Shown: piece by piece, positions 8,927 through 18,651 of the stretch
Numbering within the stretch: position 1 is the first letter of the stretch
Layout of the letters: every line of letters starts with the position of its first letter
Origin: Olavius algarvensis associated proteobacterium Delta 3
Lineage (GTDB): Bacteria > Desulfobacterota > Desulfobacteria > Desulfobacterales > CAFBRK01
Direction of reading: 5' to 3'
DNA length: 64,000 nucleotides
NCBI GenBank assembly: GCA_903231505.1
Contig: CAFBRK010000216.1
Span: forward strand, 124,001-188,000
Program-made: the position numbers and the translations under genes
The notes under the pieces: generated by a model
The model's database searches: none
Seen by the model: the letters and a program-made list of their open reading frames with translations, nothing else
Told to the model about the DNA's origin: nothing

Positions 8927-9577
8927 ATGACATCATTAAAAAAAATTATGCTGTTATGGGGCATCCCGGCGGCTGTTGGCGTGACCATGGGAGGATTGGA
9001 TGCCATGGCAATAGAGGAAGCGCCGTATACCGTAATGGAAAAAAGCGGCGATTTCGAATTGCGAAAGTACCCCGCCACCATCGTCGCAGAAACCTATGTG
9101 GAAGGGGATTTCGAAGATGTCGGCAGTGAAGGGTTTCGACGGTTGGCAGCCTATATCGGCGGAAAGAACACAAAAAAATCGTCCATCGCCATGACGGCAC
9201 CGGTCAACCAGGAAGCCGGGTCGGAAAAGATCGCCATGACGGCTCCGGTGAGCCAGGAGCAGGAAGGTCATCGATGGCGGGTTGCATTCGTGATGCCTTC
9301 CAGTTACACCATGGACACCCTGCCCCGCCCGGATGACGACCGCATCACCCTCACAGAGAAGCCCCCCCGGGTCATGGCGGCAATCCGCTATTCCGGCACC
9401 TGGGGTCAAAAACGATACAACGAACATCAAGCACAACTGATCGGCTGGATCGACGGCAACGGCTGGGAAATGGCCGGTGAACCGGTCTGGGCCCGTTACA
9501 ACCCGCCGTTCATGCCGTGGTTTCTGAGAAGAAACGAGATACTGATCCCGGTTCAGATAGACCAGGATAAGGAATGA
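8927..9577 (+). CDS. SOUL-family haem-binding protein, exported
   Basis: 216 residues with an N-terminal hydrophobic segment (about residues 5-28), a likely signal peptide or anchor. SOUL-family hallmarks are YTVMEKSGDFELRKYP, the doubled IAMTAPV blocks and the C-terminal WARYNPPFMPWFLRRNEI. The family binds haem or tetrapyrrole loosely; its role in bacteria is not settled. Divergent from the radical SAM gene; the 127-nt palindrome starts immediately downstream and may end its transcript. Confidence 0.85.
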   Translation: MTSLKKIMLLWGIPAAVGVTMGGLDAMAIEEAPYTVMEKSGDFELRKYPATIVAETYVEGDFEDVGSEGFRRLAAYIGGKNTKKSSIAMTAPVNQEAGSEKIAMTAPVSQEQEGHRWRVAFVMPSSYTMDTLPRPDDDRITLTEKPPRVMAAIRYSGTWGQKRYNEHQAQLIGWIDGNGWEMAGEPVWARYNPPFMPWFLRRNEILIPVQIDQDKE

Positions 9578-9585
9578 TTCGGATA

Positions 9586-9712
9586 TGATCAAGGAAGCCT
9601 CAGGCTGTTAGGCAAGGCTGCAGGATGATAACGACCGGAGGCGTAGTAAAACTACGTCGAGGATCGTTAACATCCGAAAACGCAGTATAACAGTCTGAGG
9701 CTTCCTTGATCA
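9586..9712. repeat. 127-nt imperfect palindrome (structured intergenic repeat)
   Basis: Two arms of about 60 nt, both beginning TGATCAAGGAAGCCTCAG when read inwards, meet around a small CGTAGT-AAA-ACTACG apex. The arms diverge mainly in their middle third, so the RNA would fold as a long interrupted hairpin. The right edge overlaps the nqrF stop codon (TGA within 9710-9712). It could serve as a two-way terminator for the SOUL gene and the nqr operon, or be a REP/MITE-type repeat. Confidence 0.75.
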
Positions 9713-10936
9713 GCCGCCGAAATCGTCGTAGGCGATCGACTCGGGCTCCACCCCAAGACTATCCAGTGTGTGGGTCACCGCTTCGAGCATCATGGGCGGC
9801 CCGCACAGGTAATATTCAATTTCCGTGGGATCCGGATGGTCTTCGAGGTACTCGTCAAACGCTACCTGGTGAATGAAGCCAACGTATCCTTTCCAGTTAT
9901 CCTCGGGTTGTGGATCGGACATCGCCACGTAAAACTTGAAATTATCAAAGCTGCGCTCCAGTTCCTGGAACTCGTCTTCGTAGAAAAGCTCCACCAGGGA
10001 ACGGGCGCCGTACCAGAACGTGATTTTCCGCCGGGTGCCGACCGTCAACAGCTGGTGAAAGATATGGGCACGCAGCGGAGCCATTCCCGCCCCGCCGCCG
10101 ATGAAGCACATCTCCCTGTCCGTGTCCTTGACAAAAAAGTCCCCATAGGGACCGGCGAGGCTCACCCGCTCGCCGGGCTTCAAGGTGAATAAATAGGACG
10201 ACGCCACCCCCGGCGGAATTTCGGTCTCCCCGGGGGGCGGTGTGGCAATTCGGATGGTGAACCGAAGCTCGTCCTCCGCAGGATAATTGGCCATGGAATA
10301 GGCCCGGTAAACCGGCATGTCCGTCCTGGCCTTGAGCCCCCAGAAATCGAACCGGTCCCAGACCTTCTTGTATGTCTCACCCACGTGAATCTCCCGATAG
10401 GATCGCTCGTACTCGGGGATGTCGATCTGGACGTAGGACCCGGTTTCAAAATCCATGTGCTGGCCCTCGTCAAGTTTCAAACGGAGTTCTTTGATAAACG
10501 ATGCCACGTTTTCATTGGCCACCACCGTGGCATCGTATTTCCTGATGTTAAAAATCTCATCCGGTATCCGGATGCTCATGTCTTCCTTGACCTTGAGCTG
10601 GCAGGAGAGGCGAATCTGGCCCAGACGTTCGTTGCGGCTCAGGTGGGCCAGCTCGGTCGGCAGGATATCCCGTCCCCCCTCCTCGACCTTGCACTTGCAG
10701 AGCCCGCAACTGCCCTTGCCGCCGCAGGCCGAGGGCAGCAGGACATCATTCTGGGTAAGGGCCGAAAGCAGCGTAGCTCCGGTGGGGGCATGGATGCTCT
10801 TTTCCGCATCATCGTTGATGACGATGGTGCGCTCCCCTTTGATCACCACCTTCGATTCGACAAGGAGCAATGCCACCACCAGGATCAACACCACCCCGAG
10901 AAAAATCACGAGACTGGCCAGGTAGATTTCTATCAA
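9710..10936 (-). CDS. nqrF: Na+-translocating NADH:quinone reductase subunit F
   Basis: 408 residues. The NADH-oxidising entry subunit of Na+-NQR. One N-terminal membrane helix (about residues 3-27), then a [2Fe-2S] ferredoxin domain with Cys71, Cys77, Cys80 and Cys112, an FAD domain (RAYSMANYP) and an NADH-binding domain (IGGGAGMAPLRAH; C-terminal AYDDFGG). Length and domain order are standard. Last gene of the operon; the gap to nqrE (128 bp) is wider than the other junctions. Confidence 0.97.
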   Translation of the reverse strand: MIEIYLASLVIFLGVVLILVVALLLVESKVVIKGERTIVINDDAEKSIHAPTGATLLSALTQNDVLLPSACGGKGSCGLCKCKVEEGGRDILPTELAHLSRNERLGQIRLSCQLKVKEDMSIRIPDEIFNIRKYDATVVANENVASFIKELRLKLDEGQHMDFETGSYVQIDIPEYERSYREIHVGETYKKVWDRFDFWGLKARTDMPVYRAYSMANYPAEDELRFTIRIATPPPGETEIPPGVASSYLFTLKPGERVSLAGPYGDFFVKDTDREMCFIGGGAGMAPLRAHIFHQLLTVGTRRKITFWYGARSLVELFYEDEFQELERSFDNFKFYVAMSDPQPEDNWKGYVGFIHQVAFDEYLEDHPDPTEIEYYLCGPPMMLEAVTHTLDSLGVEPESIAYDDFGG

Positions 10937-11064
10937 CGCTTCGCCCCGATACGTTCACTAATCAGGTGAACGGAAAAGAGAATTCTCTCGAACATCATGA
11001 ATGCCTGAATTACCTGAAATGCGCTAAAATGCCTAAATTTTCGGATCTTCAATTCATAAAACGA

Positions 11065-11673
11065 CTACAGTGAGATCCCCGCAAAGAGCATAAATCCGAT
11101 GGCCATCAGACCGGTGGTAATCATATTGATGGCGAATCCCTGGAGCCCCTCCGGTACATCCGCATAACGGAGTTTACTTTGAATGGCCGCCATGGAGATG
11201 ATGGCAAGGGCCCAGCCCACGCCGGAGCCAATGCCGTAGACCACCGATTCGCTGAAGGTGTAATTGCGTTCCACCATAAACAGAGACGCCCCGAGGATAG
11301 CGCAGTTGACGGTAATCAGGGGCAGAAACACCCCAAGCGCCGCGTACAGGGCCGGCGAATAGCGATCGATAATCATCTCCACCACCTGCACGAGGGCGGC
11401 GATGGTGGCGATAAACAGCACCAGTTTCAGGAAACTGAGGTTCATGCTCGGAAGACCGGCCCATGCCAGCGCACCCGGAGCCAGCAGGAAATGATACACT
11501 GCCCAGTTCACCGGGGTGGTCAGGGTCAGCACGAAAATAACGGCGATACCGAGTCCGAAGGCCGTGGTCATGTTCTTGGAGATGGCCAGAAACGAGCACA
11601 TCCCCAGAAAATAGGCCAGCAAAATGTTGCCGACAAATACAGAGTTCACCGCAATGCTGATAAGATTTTCCAT
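11065..11673 (-). CDS. nqrE: Na+-NQR subunit E
   Basis: 202 residues, six membrane segments. Together with NqrD it holds the intramembrane iron centre through conserved cysteines, here Cys26 (FLGMCSFLA) and Cys124 (TVNCAILGA). Starts 4 bp downstream of the nqrD stop. Normal length and sequence for the family. Confidence 0.96.
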   Translation of the reverse strand: MENLISIAVNSVFVGNILLAYFLGMCSFLAISKNMTTAFGLGIAVIFVLTLTTPVNWAVYHFLLAPGALAWAGLPSMNLSFLKLVLFIATIAALVQVVEMIIDRYSPALYAALGVFLPLITVNCAILGASLFMVERNYTFSESVVYGIGSGVGWALAIISMAAIQSKLRYADVPEGLQGFAINMITTGLMAIGFMLFAGISL

Positions 11674-11677
11674 TCCG

Positions 11678-12325
11678 CTATTTTTCTTTGAGCAGCGAGT
11701 GTTCCAGCCAGACGAACAGGCCGATGACGATAAATGCGCCCGGTGCCAGAAGCATTAGCCCCATGTCTTCGTAACCGGCCGCATAAAACGCTTCCGGAAC
11801 CACCTGGTAGCCGAATATCTTCCCGGCCCCCAGCAGCTCCCGGATAAAGGCCACGCCGATCAGCACCGAGCTGTATCCGATCCCGTTGGCGATGCCGTCC
11901 ATGAACGAGCGGAACGGGGGATTGGACAGAGCGTATCCTTCGGCCCGCCCGAGCACGATGCAATTGGTGATGATCAGGCCGACAAAGACCGACAGCTGTT
12001 TGCTGACGTCGTATAAGAAGGCCTTGAGTGTCTCGTCGGCAATAATCACCAGGGTGGCGATAATCGCCACTTCAACGATAATCCGGATGTTTCTCGGGAT
12101 GATCGTTCGGAGCGCCGAGATGATCATGCTGGAGAAGGCCACCACAAACGTGAGCGCCACGCTCATCACGATAGCGTTTTTAAGCTGTACGGTAACGGCC
12201 AGGGCCGAGCAGATACCGAGGATCTGTTTGGAGATCGGGTTGGACAGCCAGAGCGCCTTTACGATCTCCTTGTAGGACTTGGTTTTTCGAATCGCCGCCC
12301 ATGGCCGCGCGGTGGTTCCGTTCAT
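11678..12325 (-). CDS. nqrD: Na+-NQR subunit D
   Basis: 215 residues, membrane protein homologous to NqrE/RnfA, with the matching cysteines Cys39 (LGICSALAV) and Cys122 ([14 protein letters not shown]). Its start is 9 bp after the nqrC stop. Part of the sodium-translocating core. Confidence 0.96.
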   Translation of the reverse strand: MNGTTARPWAAIRKTKSYKEIVKALWLSNPISKQILGICSALAVTVQLKNAIVMSVALTFVVAFSSMIISALRTIIPRNIRIIVEVAIIATLVIIADETLKAFLYDVSKQLSVFVGLIITNCIVLGRAEGYALSNPPFRSFMDGIANGIGYSSVLIGVAFIRELLGAGKIFGYQVVPEAFYAAGYEDMGLMLLAPGAFIVIGLFVWLEHSLLKEK

Positions 12326-12334
12326 GGTTGTTCC

Positions 12335-13066
12335 CTACTGACGTGACAGGCCCTGGGTTCCCGGAGGTCCCTGAACCGTATTCGTTCTAAATTTAATGGA
12401 CACCGGTTCATAGTCTTCCAGAATTTCCTTGATCCCTTCTGTCAGGTACTTTCCGGTCAGCGTCGCCCCACTGATACCATCCACGTAGTGGTCCCGCTTG
12501 TCTTCAGGCACGAGTTCTCCCACCTTCCCCTTGGCAATACCCACCGAGACCAAGTCACCTTCCGGGTTTACGATCTTTTTGCCGACCCAGTTCTTCTGGA
12601 ACCAGACCTTTTCGATCTCGCCGCCAAGGCCGGGCGTCTCCGAGTGTTTGTACACGGTGAAGCCGACAACGGTCGATCCGTCCGTGTCGATCGCCAGATA
12701 GCCTTTGATGCGACCCCAAAGCCCGCGGGAATCAATGGGTAGTATGTAGGCAGCGATGTCGCCGTCGCTGGTCTGGATATAGACCGGTATATCGGTATCT
12801 CCGCGTTTGGATGCGTCTATCAGGGATCCATCGGAGTCGACCCAGAGCTGCTTGATATTTTCCGTGAAAAGGGTTTCCACATCCTTGGGGGAATAACGTT
12901 TGCCAGCTTCAATCAGATCCACCGCCTTGAGGATATTCTTCTGCTTGTCAAGGATGATGTTCCGTTCCTGGAACTGCTGAAGCCCTGCGGAGGCAGTGGT
13001 CAGCAGAACGCTGCAAACGAGGCACAATGCGGCGGCAAATAACAGTGATTTTAATTTATCCGACAT
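12335..13066 (-). CDS. nqrC: Na+-NQR subunit C (covalent FMN)
   Basis: 243 residues with one N-terminal membrane helix and an extracytoplasmic FMN-binding domain. The flavinylation motif DGISGATLT near residue 203 carries the threonine that ApbE modifies with FMN. No apbE gene is in the window, so the flavin transferase must be elsewhere. Overlaps nqrB by 11 bp. Confidence 0.96.
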   Translation of the reverse strand: MSDKLKSLLFAAALCLVCSVLLTTASAGLQQFQERNIILDKQKNILKAVDLIEAGKRYSPKDVETLFTENIKQLWVDSDGSLIDASKRGDTDIPVYIQTSDGDIAAYILPIDSRGLWGRIKGYLAIDTDGSTVVGFTVYKHSETPGLGGEIEKVWFQKNWVGKKIVNPEGDLVSVGIAKGKVGELVPEDKRDHYVDGISGATLTGKYLTEGIKEILEDYEPVSIKFRTNTVQGPPGTQGLSRQ

Positions 13067-14243
13067 TCGGCACCCGCTTTTTTATCCTAAGTTTGATCTC
13101 GATACGATCGAGCAGCGGTGCAAACAGGTTCATGAACAAAATAGCCAAACCCGCCCCCTCCGGAAACGCCGGGTTGAACACCCGAATCAGAACCGTAAGG
13201 GCCCCGCATCCGAACCCGAACACCCAACGGGCACCCTGCATGTGGGCTGCAGAAACCGGATCGGTCGCCATGTACACAAACCCGAAGAGCGCACCGCCGA
13301 CCATCAGGTGATAGAGCGGGCTGAGATGCATGTACGGTATCGAACTTTCCGATGCCAGAAGATTGACCAACAACGCTGTTAACAGCATTCCCAGCACACA
13401 GCCGACGATGATCCGATAATTGGCAATGCCTAAGATAATCAGAAATAGCGCGCCGACAACGCTCAGGATGGTGACGGTACCCCCTACGCTACCCGGGTAG
13501 GTTCCCAGTAAAAGTTTAAGGGGTGTGTACCCGGCATCGGCCAGCGCCTGATGGATATCCCCAAAGCGCTCTGTCACTGCCGCTACGGACAACGGTGTGG
13601 CACCGGTAAACCCGTCCACGGGAACGGTTTGGGAACCGGTTAACAAGGTCCAGACCGCATCTCCCGAGTTCTGGACCGGGTAGGCGAAGTAAAGAAAGGC
13701 CCGCCCGGTCAGCGCCGGGTTCAAAAAATTCCGCCCGGTACCCCCGAATATCTCTTTTCCGATGACGATGCCGAAGGATATTCCGATCGCTGCCTGCCAC
13801 AGAGGGATCGTCGGCGGCAACGTCAATGGAAAAAGGGCACAGCTGACGAACAGCCCTTCACTGATTTCGTGCTTCCGGACGACGGCAAACAGCGACTCCC
13901 AAAAAAAACCGACAGCGTAAACCACCACAACGACCGGCACCACCGCCTTCAGCCCGGTGAACAGGACCGGTAACAATGCTGTCGAAAGGCCGGAGGCGAG
14001 ATGGGACTGGTAACCGACGTTGTAGACCCCGAAGGCATAGTGCGGCAGCAGCGCCACGATGACCAGTGCCATGTATCGTTTGACATCCAGGCTGTCCCGG
14101 ATGTTGGGAGCGGTTTGGGTGACCCTGGGTGCACCGAAGAACACCGATTCGATCGACTCGAACACCGGGTAATATTTTTCAAACCGTCCTCCGGCGTCGA
14201 AATGTTTTCGGGTGGTATTAAAAAACCGTTCGATTAATTTCAT
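13056..14243 (-). CDS. nqrB: Na+-NQR subunit B (covalent FMN, membrane core)
   Basis: 395 residues with about ten membrane segments. The GFTGATPLS motif is the FMN attachment site. NqrB carries the main sodium pathway together with NqrD/E in the known structure. The start overlaps the nqrA stop by 4 bp, indicating coupled translation. Confidence 0.96.
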   Translation of the reverse strand: MKLIERFFNTTRKHFDAGGRFEKYYPVFESIESVFFGAPRVTQTAPNIRDSLDVKRYMALVIVALLPHYAFGVYNVGYQSHLASGLSTALLPVLFTGLKAVVPVVVVVYAVGFFWESLFAVVRKHEISEGLFVSCALFPLTLPPTIPLWQAAIGISFGIVIGKEIFGGTGRNFLNPALTGRAFLYFAYPVQNSGDAVWTLLTGSQTVPVDGFTGATPLSVAAVTERFGDIHQALADAGYTPLKLLLGTYPGSVGGTVTILSVVGALFLIILGIANYRIIVGCVLGMLLTALLVNLLASESSIPYMHLSPLYHLMVGGALFGFVYMATDPVSAAHMQGARWVFGFGCGALTVLIRVFNPAFPEGAGLAILFMNLFAPLLDRIEIKLRIKKRVPNVG

Positions 14244-15595
14244 GCGCGCAACTGTTCCAGGTAAACGTCGGCTTTGGCCTGTTTAAACGTCTCATAGAGG
14301 TCGATTTTGGATGGGCACACAAACGAGCAGAGACCACATTCGACACAATCCAACAGGCCGTGGGAGAGGGCTTCCTCCACCTCCCCGGCGTAAAGGGCTT
14401 TATAGGTGAACTGCGGCAGGATATCTACCGGACACACGTATGTGCAATACCCACAGGCGATACAGGCCCGGTCTCCCCCATGAACATTGCAGTCCACGGT
14501 AAGCGCCCGGCGGTGAACTCGGGATGTAAATGCCCTGGAGAAGGTCGGTTTCCGGGGCCCGGGCCGAAACAATCCCAGGAGCTCGCCGGGAACATTTCCC
14601 TCCGGCACAAGGTTTAACGCCGTTTCGTAAATACCGAGATAGCTCGATGAGGGGATGGCATAGCCGCGAAACAATCCTCCGGCGGTATACCGAACATCCC
14701 CGTTATGTTTGACCTCCGGAGCGAGATGGATCAGCGGAACCCCGAGCCTCGTCCGAAAATGCCGAGGCCGGTCGGCCGCGCTTCCGCCCACGGCCACCAC
14801 GCGTTCAGTCGGATACCGTCCGAATGCAAACAGCCGCGCAAGCATGAGAACGTCCTGTCCCTGGACAAACCAGGCCCGGTTTTCCGATGAAGAGGTTTTG
14901 GTATGGTATAGCATCACGCCGGGATCGTCGGCCGGATAAGGGCCGCTGACAAGACAGGTGATGTCGCTCCCGAGCGTCTGTCTCACATAGTCCTGCCGGG
15001 GGCTGGTAAACAGGTGGACCGAGTTTTCTCCCGCCAGCCTCCGCAAAATGCGCAGGCCCGATCGAAACAGGTCGACATTTCCCTTCAGATAGGATTCGGG
15101 ATTGGCCAGAAACGGCTCTTTGGCATCCATGCCGACCAGAATCGCCGGCGGCATCGCTTCGGGTCGGGCAATATCCCGGTAGGGCAGCTCGCGGATCAGC
15201 GGCCACATGCCGCCGTTGATGATTGTGGTGATCAGGTCCAGGCGTTCGATGGAATCGATCTCGGTCCCATCCAGCTTGGGAAATGGCTCGAAGGCTTCTT
15301 TTTCGTCAAGCGCGACGACGATTTCGCGAATCACCCGCCTGGGGCCAAAATTGATCTCTGCGATTTTCCCGCCCCCCGGGGAAAGAAACGTTATCTCCGG
15401 ACGGCGCTTGTCGATGAACAAAACAGATCCGACCTTGACCGTATCCTCGACGGCAACCTTAAGCCGCGGCTTTATGAAGGGAATCCGTTCCGGCAGAACG
15501 GCGACACGGTCGGGCCGGTTAAGCTGTTCCAAATCCGGCGACGGCGCACCCACAAGGTTCAGTGAATATCCTCTTTTTATGCGTAGTTCATTCAT
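14240..15595 (-). CDS. nqrA: Na+-NQR subunit A with two RnfC-like ferredoxin motifs
   Basis: 451 residues from ATG 15595; upstream in-frame codons lack the family start MNELRIKRGYSLNL. NqrA is the cytoplasmic quinone-side subunit, related to RnfC. Unlike the well-studied Vibrio protein, this one keeps two complete CxxCxxCxxxCP motifs near its C-terminus (about residues 378-388, CIACGYCTYVCP, and 417-427, CVECGLCSFVCP), so it probably holds two [4Fe-4S] clusters. First gene of the nqr operon; no clear Shine-Dalgarno precedes the start. Confidence 0.95.
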   Translation of the reverse strand: MNELRIKRGYSLNLVGAPSPDLEQLNRPDRVAVLPERIPFIKPRLKVAVEDTVKVGSVLFIDKRRPEITFLSPGGGKIAEINFGPRRVIREIVVALDEKEAFEPFPKLDGTEIDSIERLDLITTIINGGMWPLIRELPYRDIARPEAMPPAILVGMDAKEPFLANPESYLKGNVDLFRSGLRILRRLAGENSVHLFTSPRQDYVRQTLGSDITCLVSGPYPADDPGVMLYHTKTSSSENRAWFVQGQDVLMLARLFAFGRYPTERVVAVGGSAADRPRHFRTRLGVPLIHLAPEVKHNGDVRYTAGGLFRGYAIPSSSYLGIYETALNLVPEGNVPGELLGLFRPGPRKPTFSRAFTSRVHRRALTVDCNVHGGDRACIACGYCTYVCPVDILPQFTYKALYAGEVEEALSHGLLDCVECGLCSFVCPSKIDLYETFKQAKADVYLEQLRA

Positions 15596-16379
15596 TGTGC
15601 GGTAATGTCGGAATTCCGAGCCTTGCGTGACGTGGTGTCCGCAATGTTCGGACAAGATGCGATTTGTGAGGGCCAGCGCTCCCCTGAATCGATTCGAAAG
15701 GTGCTGTCTCCATTATCAAGTTCATCTCGTCATTTCAAGGATATCCGCTTTTCCATGAAATGGTCGCCACATGGATGTACAAAAACCGTTCCAGATCTCT
15801 CAAAAAACTCATTTTTCATTTGGTTCCGAACTGTTAGGTAGATTCTGCGGCCGGGAATGACGACAAAACGGATGTCTCAAAATACAATGTGAGACACTTT
15901 GTCTCGAACATGGGCTGTCGATACCCCCACAACACCCGTAGAAATTTCATGCCATTTCTGAACCCTCTAAAATAATTACGTAAACTATAAATGTCCGACT
16001 TCAGGCAACATATGGCACAGAAATTGTTTAATCTCATTGCAGATGCCGGGAAAAGAATCTCAAGAAGCGCCGACCCGAATCGAAATTCGCTCTGCGCTTC
16101 GTCGTGGGCTCCCCATCGAGACCGTCTTGGGCCCGGATGCTCCTGATACAATTTTGTTTCAGGGAAATCCAGGATTTAAGGTTTACTTTTATAAAGCGAC
16201 TGACTACATAAGATGAAACGCGTTTCCACCCCGTGAACTCCCTGAACACAACCACAACCCGATTCGAACGTTTCATCCGCAAGCATCCGCGCGGATAAAT
16301 TCCGAATAACGGGTTGGAAACAGTCACCATCACAGAACCGATCAATTTTTAACACACCGAACAGTGAAAGGAGGAATCC
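15596..16379. other. 784-bp gene-free stretch upstream of nqr and dfx
   Basis: No convincing gene. Short open frames have unlikely composition. It must contain the divergent promoters of the nqr operon (minus strand) and of desulfoferrodoxin (plus strand), but no clear operator was recognised. A short hairpin (GTCTCA at 15874-15879 with TGAGAC at 15890-15895) is present. The plus-strand end carries the AAAGGAGG ribosome-binding site of dfx. Confidence 0.5.
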
Positions 16380-16760
16380 ATGGCAGAACGGCTTGAGGTT
16401 TACAAATGCGAAGCCTGTGGCAACATCGTGGAAGTGCTTCACGGGGGCGGAGGCGAACTTGTCTGCTGCGGCGAGGCAATGGTCCTGATGACGGAAAACA
16501 CGGTTGACGCGGCCAAGGAAAAACACGTTCCGGTCATCGAAAAAGTGGAGACCGGCTACAAGGTGAAAGTCGGCGATGTTCCCCATCCCATGGAGGACAA
16601 ACATTACATCGAATGGGTCGAATTGGTTGCGGACGGCAAGTCCTACCGGAAATATCTCAATCCCGGCGAAACCCCTGAAGCGGTCTTCTGTGTGGATGCC
16701 GCTCAGGTCACCGCCCGTGAATATTGCAATCTTCACGGTCACTGGAAAGCAACCAACTGA
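16380..16760 (+). CDS. dfx: Desulfoferrodoxin (superoxide reductase)
   Basis: 126 residues, standard length. Reduces superoxide to peroxide in the cytoplasm without releasing oxygen. The N-terminal desulforedoxin domain has Cys10, Cys13, Cys29 and Cys30 for centre I; centre II (catalytic iron) has His49 (EKHVP), His69, His75, Cys116 and His119. A strong AAAGGAGG site precedes the ATG. Upstream of rubredoxin, its usual electron donor, by 44 bp, so probably co-transcribed. Confidence 0.97.
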   Translation: MAERLEVYKCEACGNIVEVLHGGGGELVCCGEAMVLMTENTVDAAKEKHVPVIEKVETGYKVKVGDVPHPMEDKHYIEWVELVADGKSYRKYLNPGETPEAVFCVDAAQVTAREYCNLHGHWKATN

Positions 16761-16804
16761 TGGCGGCCGGATAACGGCAGCGTTTCATAAAAAGGAGAAC
16801 CGGA

Positions 16805-16963
16805 ATGGACAAATACGTTTGCACGATTTGTGGCTACATTTATGATCCCGCCCAGGGCGACCCGGATAGTGATGTTGATCCCGGCACATCGTTTGCTGAT
16901 CTTCCCGATGATTGGGTCTGCCCGATCTGCGGGGCTGGAAAGGACGATTTCGAAAAAGAGTAG
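16805..16963 (+). CDS. rub: Rubredoxin
   Basis: 52 residues, too short for many gene finders. Two knuckles, CTICGY near the N-terminus and CPICGA near the C-terminus, bind one iron; the middle YDPAQGDPD...[12 protein letters not shown] is standard. AAGGAG upstream. Donates electrons to desulfoferrodoxin and to the flavodiiron protein, which are its two neighbours. Confidence 0.97.
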   Translation: MDKYVCTICGYIYDPAQGDPDSDVDPGTSFADLPDDWVCPICGAGKDDFEKE

Positions 16964-17000
16964 CGAACTCCCGAATGATGATTATTTTTTGCGGGTGTAA

Positions 17001-17036
17001 GGATGCCCTTTCTATTGGAAGATAGTAAGGGCATCC
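17001..17036 (+). terminator. Hairpin between rubredoxin and flavodiiron genes
   Basis: Perfect 10-bp stem (17001-17010 with 17027-17036) with a further short inner stem. It lacks a clear U-run, so it may be a weak terminator or an RNA-processing or stabilising hairpin separating dfx-rub from the flavodiiron gene. Confidence 0.5.
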
Positions 17037-17076
17037 CGTCGTTTAAAACATTGAACCATCACCTAAAGGCAAGCAT

Positions 17077-18312
17077 ATGGCGATTTTAGAAATTGCAGAT
17101 AATGTTTTCAATGTCGGTGCCAAAGATTGGAACATCAGCGATTTTCACGGGTATTCGACACCGTTTGGCACCAGTTACAATGCGTTCCTGGTCATCGACG
17201 AGAAAATCGCCCTGATCGATACCGTGAAAAAAGAGTTCAGTGACGAACTGATCGCCAACATTTCCCGAATTGTGGATCCTCGAAAGATTGATGTTGTGAT
17301 CAGCAATCACACGGAAATGGATCACTCCGGTGGCCTGCCACGCGTCATGCACCGGATTGGAGAGGACAAACCGCTTTACTGCTCGAAAATGGGGGCGAAG
17401 AATCTGTCGAGGCACTTTTCGGGGAACTTCAACTACAAACCCGTAGGCTCCGGCGACACATTGAGCTTAGGGAAAAACACACTTTCGTTTCTCGAGACCC
17501 GGATGATTCACTGGCCGGACAGCATGTTCACGTATGCCAAGGAGAATAAAATCCTGTTTTCCAGTGATGGCTTCGGACAGCATTACGCCGGTTCTGAAAA
17601 TTTTGATGATGAGATCGGGGAAGCCATCATGCCCCATGCAAAGAAATATTATGCCAACATTCTCATGCTCTACGCCCCGCTGCTCCTGAAGCTTGTGGAA
17701 CAGGTCCAGAAAATGGACCTTGAGATCGACATGATTTGTCCGGATCACGGTATCCTGTGGCGGTCGGACCCGGGCAAGATTGTTAATGCGTATGTTCGGT
17801 GGAGCCGTCAGGAAAGCAGCACGAAAGCCGTGGTGGTGTATGACACCATGTGGCACAGCACCGAGAAAATGGCTGATGCCATTGCTTCCGGTCTCCATGA
17901 AGCGGGCGTCAACGCCCGTCCCATGAATCTGCGCAAATGGCATCGCAGCGACATCATGACGGAGGTCCTCGATGCCGGGGCCGTGGTGGTTAGCTCGCCC
18001 ACATTGAATAACGGGCTATTTCCGACCGTCAGCGATTTTCTGGCCTACATGAAAGGCCTCAAGCCAAAAAACAAGATCGGGGCGGCATTCGGCTCATATG
18101 GGTGGAGCGGCGAATCGGTGAAACTGATTCAGTCGGAACTGGAAGCCATGAACTTCGAAATGATCGAATCCGGACTTAAAATCCAGTATGTACCGGACGA
18201 TGCCGGCCTCGACGCCTGCGAGCAATTCGGTAAAGCCATCGGTGACGCCGTGGTATCCAAACACGAGAATACAGATCCCCCGCAGCCGGCAGTATTACAC
18301 GCAAATGAATGA
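17077..18312 (+). CDS. roo: Flavodiiron protein (rubredoxin:oxygen oxidoreductase)
   Basis: 411 residues. The N-terminal metallo-beta-lactamase-like domain has the di-iron ligands HTEMDH (His78, Glu80, Asp82), later IHWPDS, SSDGFG and CPDHG; the C-terminal flavodoxin domain begins at about residue 250 (VVVYDTMWHSTEKMA). Reduces oxygen to water (or NO to N2O) with electrons from rubredoxin, whose gene is just upstream. The stop overlaps the ferredoxin start. Confidence 0.95.
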   Translation: MAILEIADNVFNVGAKDWNISDFHGYSTPFGTSYNAFLVIDEKIALIDTVKKEFSDELIANISRIVDPRKIDVVISNHTEMDHSGGLPRVMHRIGEDKPLYCSKMGAKNLSRHFSGNFNYKPVGSGDTLSLGKNTLSFLETRMIHWPDSMFTYAKENKILFSSDGFGQHYAGSENFDDEIGEAIMPHAKKYYANILMLYAPLLLKLVEQVQKMDLEIDMICPDHGILWRSDPGKIVNAYVRWSRQESSTKAVVVYDTMWHSTEKMADAIASGLHEAGVNARPMNLRKWHRSDIMTEVLDAGAVVVSSPTLNNGLFPTVSDFLAYMKGLKPKNKIGAAFGSYGWSGESVKLIQSELEAMNFEMIESGLKIQYVPDDAGLDACEQFGKAIGDAVVSKHENTDPPQPAVLHANE

Positions 18313-18505
18313 AAATAATAACAAGCGTCCATCTGTCGATCTGAGTCAGTGCAACCTGTGTCTGGCCTGTGTGGAGGTGTATCCCCAGGTGTTTCGCCTC
18401 AACGAGGCAGGATTCGTCGAGATCATCGAGCAATCGGAGTATCCGGAAGACGAAGTGGAAGACGCGATTAAGTACTGTCCGGAGGATTGTATCCTCTGGG
18501 AATAA
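18305..18505 (+). CDS. Single-cluster ferredoxin
   Basis: 66 residues from ATG 18305, overlapping the flavodiiron gene by 8 bp, so translation is coupled. Cluster cysteines Cys16, Cys19 and Cys22 (CNLCLAC) and Cys58 (YCPEDC) give one [4Fe-4S] cluster as in Desulfovibrio monocluster ferredoxins. The extra cysteine normally six residues into the following loop is tyrosine (VEVYPQVF). Probably delivers electrons within the oxygen-defence group. Confidence 0.9.
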   Translation: MNENNNKRPSVDLSQCNLCLACVEVYPQVFRLNEAGFVEIIEQSEYPEDEVEDAIKYCPEDCILWE

Positions 18506-18651
18506 CATCGTTTCGCGATGCTGTTCCAATAGATAACAAAAACCACGTTTTGTTTATTCACGTTCTTCGGAACGGCACCGGCATATCAGGCGGACCCGCA
18601 TACCGGCATGCCGGCCCACGTGAATACGGGCACACCCATCGACAAGCTCGG

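Noticed and set aside
9586-9712. Palindrome as an integron attC site
   Set aside because: The outer GTTRRRY/RYYYAAC core pair is not present in matching positions.
15834-16151. 105-codon minus-strand open frame upstream of nqrA
   Set aside because: No ribosome-binding site, no recognisable motif, unlikely residue composition; treated as intergenic.
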